Below the pieces are notes generated by a model. It was not told the DNA's origin, searched no databases, and worked only from the letters and a program-made list of their open reading frames with translations. A DNA stretch of 8,041 nt, from positions 1 to 8,041 of the forward strand of contig CANQSG010000091.1 of NCBI GenBank assembly GCA_947626485.1, read 5' to 3'. Position numbers and translations under genes: made by a program. Of this stretch, positions 7,489 to 8,041 are shown piece after piece. The first letter of the stretch is position 1, and every line of letters starts with the position of its first letter. Source of the DNA: an uncultured Clostridia bacterium. GTDB lineage: Bacteria > Bacillota > Clostridia > Oscillospirales > Acutalibacteraceae.

Positions 7489-7517
7489 TAGACAGGCGCG
7501 TTCTCATTTGGTATAGT
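7489..7517 (+). promoter_or_regulatory. Sigma-70/SigA-type promoter for the sialidase-like gene
   Basis: TAGACA (7489-7494; 5 of 6 to TTGACA) and TATAGT (7512-7517; 5 of 6 to TATAAT) are separated by 17 bases, the optimal spacing. The A+T-rich patch stands out from the GC-rich surroundings. The expected start of transcription is about 7523-7525, only about 14 bases before ATG 7538. No clear operator palindrome is seen. Confidence 0.8.
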
Positions 7518-7524
7518 ATAAGGC

Positions 7525-7531
7525 GAGGTGA
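7525..7531 (+). promoter_or_regulatory. Shine-Dalgarno site at the very 5' end of the predicted mRNA
   Basis: GAGGTGA lies six bases before ATG 7538 and decides that start. Given the promoter position, it would form almost the first bases of the transcript, so the leader is too short to hold a riboswitch or attenuator. Confidence 0.7.
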
Positions 7532-7537
7532 AGAAAC

Positions 7538-8041
7538 ATGCTGCGAACCGACAAAAAATTTCTTTCCACGATCACAACCGAAAAACGCGCCTGGCAGGGC
7601 ATTCCGAGCATTGAAGTCACCCCGAAGGGTCGCATTTTCCTGACCTTCTATTCGGGCGGCATCCGCGAGGAGATCGGCAATTACGCGCCGGTCATCGTCT
7701 CGGACGACGGCGGCAAAACCTTCCGCGAGCCCATCGCCGCCGCCTACCTCGACGATAAACACCGTTGCTTCGATTCGAACCTCTGGATCGACCCGCTCGG
7801 CCGCCTCTGGTTCACCTGGGGGCTGCACCCCGACGACGGCGTGTACGGCGCGATCTGCGACGACCCCGACGCCGAGACCCTGCGCTGGGGCAAGCCCTTC
7901 CTCATCGGGCACAACGTCATGATGAATAAGCCGACGGTGCTGCGCACGGGGGAGTGGCTCTTTCCCGTCGCGGTCTGGGACACCGCGCATTTCAGCTTTC
8001 CGTCGCCCTATATGAACTTTTCCGGCGAGCCGGGCGCTTAC
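7538..8041 (+). CDS. Sialidase-superfamily (BNR/Asp-box) protein, 3'-truncated
   Basis: The frame is open from ATG 7538 to the window end; 168 residues are visible. The fold assignment rests on one clear Asp-box, S-x-D-x-G-x-T-F at 55-62 (SDDGGKTF), and on the beta-propeller-like spacing of the IPSIEVTPKGRIF, LWIDPLGRLWFTW and NKPTVLRTGEWLFPVAVW stretches, as in BNR_2-type proteins usually labelled 'sialidase family protein'. In true sialidases the first stretch begins with an R-I-P motif carrying a substrate-binding arginine; here it reads W19-Q-G-I-P, with glycine at the arginine position. Sialidase activity is therefore doubtful, and a related glycoside hydrolase or lyase is equally possible. 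There is no hydrophobic N-terminal signal, so the protein looks cytoplasmic and may act on imported oligosaccharides. It has its own promoter and lies beyond a terminator, so it is not part of the purine operon. The substrate is unknown. Confidence 0.8.
   Translation, partial: MLRTDKKFLSTITTEKRAWQGIPSIEVTPKGRIFLTFYSGGIREEIGNYAPVIVSDDGGKTFREPIAAAYLDDKHRCFDSNLWIDPLGRLWFTWGLHPDDGVYGAICDDPDAETLRWGKPFLIGHNVMMNKPTVLRTGEWLFPVAVWDTAHFSFPSPYMNFSGEPGAY

Noticed and set aside
7394..7990. 198-codon minus-strand frame across the terminator, promoter and sialidase-like gene
   Set aside because: It crosses clear + strand regulatory sites and lies opposite a coding frame with an Asp-box; its translation has no recognisable motif.

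Overview
This window is the 3' part of a de novo purine biosynthesis operon, followed by the 5' part of an unrelated sialidase-fold gene. All genes are on the + strand. The DNA is GC-rich (third positions mostly G or C), with AGGAGG-type Shine-Dalgarno sequences. Three features recall high-GC Clostridia (Bacillota, Oscillospirales/Ruminococcaceae-like) or a gut metagenome bin of that kind: a stand-alone AICAR formyltransferase, a separate PurO-type IMP cyclohydrolase instead of a fused PurH, and a single-chain PurL of about 1,225 residues with a PurS-like N-terminus. This placement is an inference from gene architecture and remembered family features; no database was searched.

Layout: 1-501 is the end of purN (GAR formyltransferase, 5' end outside the window). 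It overlaps by ATGA with an IMP cyclohydrolase of the PurO family (498-1211). After a 41-base gap comes a stand-alone AICAR formyltransferase (1253-2431), then purD (2452-3726, GTG start), then purL (best start 3732, end 7409). A strong hairpin with a T-tract at 7432-7475 ends the operon. A good sigma-70-type promoter at 7489-7517 then drives a new gene starting at 7538, which runs off the window end. It encodes a BNR/Asp-box sialidase-superfamily protein with no signal peptide in the visible part.

The five pur genes supply steps 2 (PurD), 3 (PurN), 4 (PurL), 9 (AICAR formyltransferase) and 10 (IMP cyclohydrolase) of the route from PRPP to IMP. Steps 1 and 5-8 (PurF, PurM, PurE/K, PurC, PurB) are not in the window and may lie upstream. 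Tight spacing and overlapping stop/start codons point to one polycistronic mRNA. Any controlling riboswitch or operator would lie upstream of the window.

I see no mobile element, CRISPR array, tRNA, rRNA or phage gene, and no evidence of an undescribed multi-gene system. The points most worth a second look are the split PurH function, the animal-like sequence of the formyltransferase, the loss of the expected sialidase arginine in the last gene, and the very short predicted leader of that gene.
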